Both the position numbers and the translations under genes were made by a program. 7,189 nucleotides of DNA from Acidobacteriota bacterium (lineage in GTDB: Bacteria; Actinomycetota; Actinomycetes; Actinomycetales; Micrococcaceae): positions 342 through 7,530 of the forward strand of contig JABBNV010000130.1 in the NCBI GenBank assembly GCA_019352125.1. The letters are read 5' to 3'. The notes below the pieces were generated by a model that made no database searches, had not been told where the DNA came from, and saw only the letters and a program-made list of their open reading frames with translations. Of this stretch, positions 5,432 through 7,189 are shown one piece after another (position 1 is the stretch's first letter; every line of letters starts with the position of its first letter).

Positions 5432-6742
5432 GTGCCACAGCAAATAGAAACCCCCGTTCAATCCAACGACGCCTCCTTCGCCAACGTTTGGCAGGAACTC
5501 CAATGGCGTGGACTCATTCAAGTCTCCACAGATGAAGCGGAGTTGGAGCGGCTCCTTGCCGGCGAATCGCTCACGTTCTATTGCGGCTTTGACCCCACGG
5601 CGCCCAGCCTGCACTTGGGAAACCTGGTGCAACTGCTGACTATGCGTCGCCTTCAGCTAGCAGGGCACAAGCCGCTGGGCCTGGTAGGCGGCTCAACCGG
5701 ACTGGTGGGGGACCCGCGGCCCACTGCCGAGCGGACCATGAACGCCAAAGAAACTGTGGGCGAGTGGGTGGGTTACTTGCAAGCACAGGTAGAGCGCTTC
5801 CTTAGCTTCGAAGGCAGCAATGCGGCGTCCATGGTCAACAACCTGGACTGGACCGCGCCCATGAGTGCCATCGACTTCCTGCGCGACATTGGCAAGCACT
5901 TCCGGGTGGGCACCATGGTCAAGAAGGACATTGTTGCCTCCCGCCTACACTCCGATGAGGGCATTAGCTACGCGGAATTCAGCTACCAGATCCTGCAAGG
6001 GCTTGATTACCTGCAGCTCAACCGGGATTACGGCTGCATCCTGCAAACCGGCGGTAGCGATCAGTGGGGCAACCTGACCAGCGGTATTGAGTTGATCCGC
6101 AAGGTGGAGGGCCGCACGGTTCACGCCATTGGTACACCGCTGATCACCAACTCGGACGGGACCAAGTTTGGTAAGAGCGAGGGCAACGCAATTTGGCTCG
6201 ACGGCGCCATGTGCAGCCCGTACGAGTTTTACCAGTTCTGGCTCAATACGGCCGACGACGACGTGGTGGATCGCCTTAAGGTATTCACTTTCCTCACGCG
6301 CGCCGAAATTGAAGAGCTGGGCAGGGAAGTGGAAACGCGTCCCCAGGCCCGAACAGGGCAGCGAAAGCTCGCCTACCTGGTCACCAGCGCAGTGCACGGC
6401 GTGGAAGCTACGGAGAAGGTCATAGCGGCTTCGGCAGCATTGTTTGGTCAAGGCGACGTGCGCGATCTTGACGCCGACACTTTGGCCAGCGCAACGGCAG
6501 AGCTCCCGAAGGCCACTGTTGATGCCGGCTCGCTGGGAATCATTGAACTGTTCGTTGCCTCCGGGCTATCTGCCAGCAACTCCGCTGCGCGCCGCACTGT
6601 GGGGGAGGGCGGGGCATACGTGAACAACATCAAGATCACAGACCCCGATCACGTGGTGGAGCCTGCCCAGTTGCTGCACCACAAGTACCTGCTATTGCGG
6701 CGAGGAAAGCGCACCTTGGCCATGGTGGAGATTAACGCCTAG
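5432..6742 (+). CDS. tyrS: Tyrosyl-tRNA synthetase
   Basis: 436 residues, normal for bacterial TyrRS. It charges tRNA-Tyr with tyrosine using ATP as a cytosolic class Ic enzyme. The sequence shows YCGFDPTAPSLHLGN (50-64) containing the HIGH-type signature HLGN (61-64), the substrate-binding segment QTGGSDQWGN (205-214), the KMSKS-type loop KFGKS (245-249), and a C-terminal S4-like RNA-binding domain from about 366 to the end. GTG 5432 is the first possible start, because an in-frame TAA lies at 5420-5422; no alternative start occurs before conserved sequence. It lies 51 bases after helD on the same strand, so it could be cotranscribed, but it also seems to have its own promoter. A hairpin 46 bases downstream and a strong terminator about 215 bases downstream separate it from the rRNA operon. 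Confidence 0.97.
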   Translation: MPQQIETPVQSNDASFANVWQELQWRGLIQVSTDEAELERLLAGESLTFYCGFDPTAPSLHLGNLVQLLTMRRLQLAGHKPLGLVGGSTGLVGDPRPTAERTMNAKETVGEWVGYLQAQVERFLSFEGSNAASMVNNLDWTAPMSAIDFLRDIGKHFRVGTMVKKDIVASRLHSDEGISYAEFSYQILQGLDYLQLNRDYGCILQTGGSDQWGNLTSGIELIRKVEGRTVHAIGTPLITNSDGTKFGKSEGNAIWLDGAMCSPYEFYQFWLNTADDDVVDRLKVFTFLTRAEIEELGREVETRPQARTGQRKLAYLVTSAVHGVEATEKVIAASAALFGQGDVRDLDADTLASATAELPKATVDAGSLGIIELFVASGLSASNSAARRTVGEGGAYVNNIKITDPDHVVEPAQLLHHKYLLLRRGKRTLAMVEINA

Positions 6743-6788
6743 GCGCTGGCTTATGGAGTGCTAATGAGGCTGGATTCCGGTGCGTTTT

Positions 6789-6816
6789 CACCCTGACGGG
6801 GGGCCGTCAAAGGGTG
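6789..6816 (+). terminator. Hairpin downstream of tyrS, possible weak terminator
   Basis: CACCCTGACGG (6789-6799) pairs with CCGTC (6804-6808) and AGGGTG (6811-6816): 11 base pairs with a GGGG loop and a two-base AA bulge. Only a short TTT follows (6818-6820), so termination would be weak or the structure may instead stabilise the tyrS 3' end. Its position 46 bases after the stop codon suits either role. Confidence 0.5.
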
Positions 6817-6956
6817 GATTTGCACCGGCGCCGTGCACCGTGTAATGTCATCTAAGTCGCCCGCTGAGGAGCGCCGGCCGCTGAGATATGGAACAAGATC
6901 CTGCGGCCCGCTGGAGCGGTGACCAACCCATTCAATTCGAGTAGCACTTTTGTGCG
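6817..6956. other. Non-coding spacer between the tyrS hairpin and the terminator
   Basis: No credible gene, tRNA or promoter is seen here. It contains the self-complementary CGGCGCCG (6826-6833), a small hairpin CCGC-TGGA-GCGG (6908-6919), and three copies of a CCGCTG(G)AG motif at 6861-6868, 6878-6885 and 6908-6916. An antisense open frame from 7044 to 6751 crosses this region, the terminator and the tail of the upstream spacer, and has no family resemblance. Confidence 0.5.
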
Positions 6957-6990
6957 GAGTCCTTTGATTCCTCAAAAGGGCTCTTATTTT
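6957..6990 (+). terminator. Intrinsic terminator upstream of the rRNA promoter
   Basis: GAGTCCTTTGA (6957-6967) pairs with TCAAAAGGGCTC (6972-6983): 11 pairs including one T-G wobble and one bulged A, closing a TTCC loop, followed directly by TTATTTT (6984-6990). This is a textbook Rho-independent layout for plus-strand transcription. It would stop read-through from tyrS and insulate the rRNA promoter that begins 48 bases later. Confidence 0.8.
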
Positions 6991-7037
6991 GATGCGGTTG
7001 AATGCGAATTTCTGGAAAATATCGCGGAAACGCGGAT

Positions 7038-7067
7038 TTGACAAAAGAAAATCACATGAAATAAGCT
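7038..7067 (+). promoter_or_regulatory. Ribosomal RNA operon promoter
   Basis: A perfect TTGACA -35 (7038-7043), an 18-base spacer and TAAGCT (7062-7067) resemble actinobacterial rrn promoters, which commonly pair TTGACN with a TANNNT box at 18 bases. Transcription should start at about 7074-7076. A direct repeat CGCGGA (7023-7028 and 7031-7036) ends one base before the -35. The bases between the -10 and the start (ATAAAC) are AT-rich, unlike the GC-rich discriminators of E. coli rrn promoters. Control by CarD and RbpA, as for mycobacterial rrn promoters, is inference. Confidence 0.8.
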
Positions 7068-7090
7068 ATAAACATTGCAGCGAAGAACAA

Positions 7091-7116
7091 TATGAAACAA
7101 ATTAAATTGTTTTATA
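7091..7116 (+). repeat. AT-rich stem-loop in the rRNA leader
   Basis: TATGAAACAA (7091-7100) pairs with TTGTTTTATA (7107-7116) over ten positions, including one G-T wobble, with the loop ATTAAA. It begins about 16 bases after the predicted transcription start and ends 20 bases before boxA. The stem is almost all A-T pairs, so it is weak in RNA. It could also be a binding site in DNA. Confidence 0.45.
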
Positions 7117-7135
7117 TAAAGTATTCGAATGCGTC

Positions 7136-7150
7136 TGTTGTTTGAGAACT
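7136..7150 (+). promoter_or_regulatory. boxA antitermination element of the rRNA leader
   Basis: TGTTGTTTGAGAACT closely matches the actinobacterial rrn boxA and is related to the Bacillus form TGTTCTTTGAAAACT. In RNA it binds the NusB-NusE (S10) complex, which with other Nus factors lets polymerase read through the long untranslated rRNA genes without Rho termination. Its location about 60 bases after the promoter and ahead of the unseen 16S gene is the expected one. Confidence 0.87.
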
Positions 7151-7189
7151 CAATAGTGTGCCAAGTTTTGTCGATGCCGATATTTTATT

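Larger units (their letters stand above)
7075..7189 (+). other. 5' leader of the precursor rRNA transcript (16S lies beyond the window)
   Basis: AT-rich DNA downstream of the rrn promoter, containing the 7091-7116 hairpin and the boxA motif. The sequence after boxA (CAATAGTGTGCCAAGTTTTG) resembles the conserved pre-16S leader of Arthrobacter-like and mycobacterial operons, from memory. The 16S start (GAGTTTGATC-type) is not reached, so no rRNA gene is called within the window. Confidence 0.8.

Noticed and set aside
4964..5632. Minus-strand open frame of 222 codons spanning the helD-tyrS junction
   Set aside because: It covers the 3' end of helD and the 5' end of tyrS, both confidently assigned, and has no recognisable domain.
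6751..7044. Minus-strand open frame of 97 codons downstream of tyrS
   Set aside because: It overlaps the tyrS hairpin, the intrinsic terminator and the -35 of the rRNA promoter, and matches no family I know.
7151..7189. Start of 16S rRNA
   Set aside because: No 16S 5' sequence is reached; this is leader only, so calling an rRNA gene here would be wrong.
1..7189. Mobile element, CRISPR, defence or biosynthetic system
   Set aside because: No transposase, integrase, spaced direct-repeat array or unknown gene cluster is visible; every long coding region belongs to a known housekeeping or repair family.

Overview
The window looks like ordinary chromosomal core DNA from a high-GC Gram-positive bacterium (Actinomycetota), most likely an Arthrobacter-like Micrococcaceae. 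The reasons are the actinobacterial HelD, the AdaA-AraC-AlkA fusion, probable leaderless genes, and an rRNA leader whose boxA (TGTTGTTTGAGAACT) is of the actinobacterial type. The genus is inference; no 16S sequence is present. I found no mobile element, CRISPR array, tRNA gene or unrecognised gene cluster. The interest lies in regulation and gene arrangement rather than in a new protein system.

Layout: (1) 1-1485, minus strand: an Ada/AlkA fusion (methyl-sensing zinc domain, AraC-type helix-turn-helix, 3-methyladenine glycosylase II), running off the left edge. (2) 1486-1626: divergent intergenic region. (3) 1627-2358, plus: an AAG/MPG-family alkylpurine glycosylase. (4) 2359-2462: short spacer rich in inverted repeats. 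(5) 2463-3035: apt, adenine phosphoribosyltransferase. (6) 3036-3142: leader with a promoter-like element and a perfect palindrome covering the ribosome binding site of the next gene. (7) 3143-5380: HelD-type RNA-polymerase-associated ATPase. (8) 5432-6742: tyrS, tyrosyl-tRNA synthetase. (9) 6743-7189: non-coding DNA with a hairpin, an intrinsic terminator, then a strong promoter and the boxA-containing leader of an rRNA operon whose 16S gene lies just past the right edge.

Functionally the left third is an alkylation-damage repair locus: a methylation-sensing activator fused to one glycosylase, divergent from a second glycosylase of an unrelated fold. The right two thirds serve nucleotide salvage, transcription-complex recycling, tRNA charging and rRNA synthesis. 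mpg and tyrS are also neighbours in Mycobacterium tuberculosis (recalled, not searched), so apt and helD may sit inside an ancestral mpg-tyrS pair. Two and perhaps three of the plus-strand genes (apt, tyrS, possibly mpg) have a TANNNT element exactly six bases before the start codon and an in-frame stop just upstream, a geometry expected of leaderless mRNAs.
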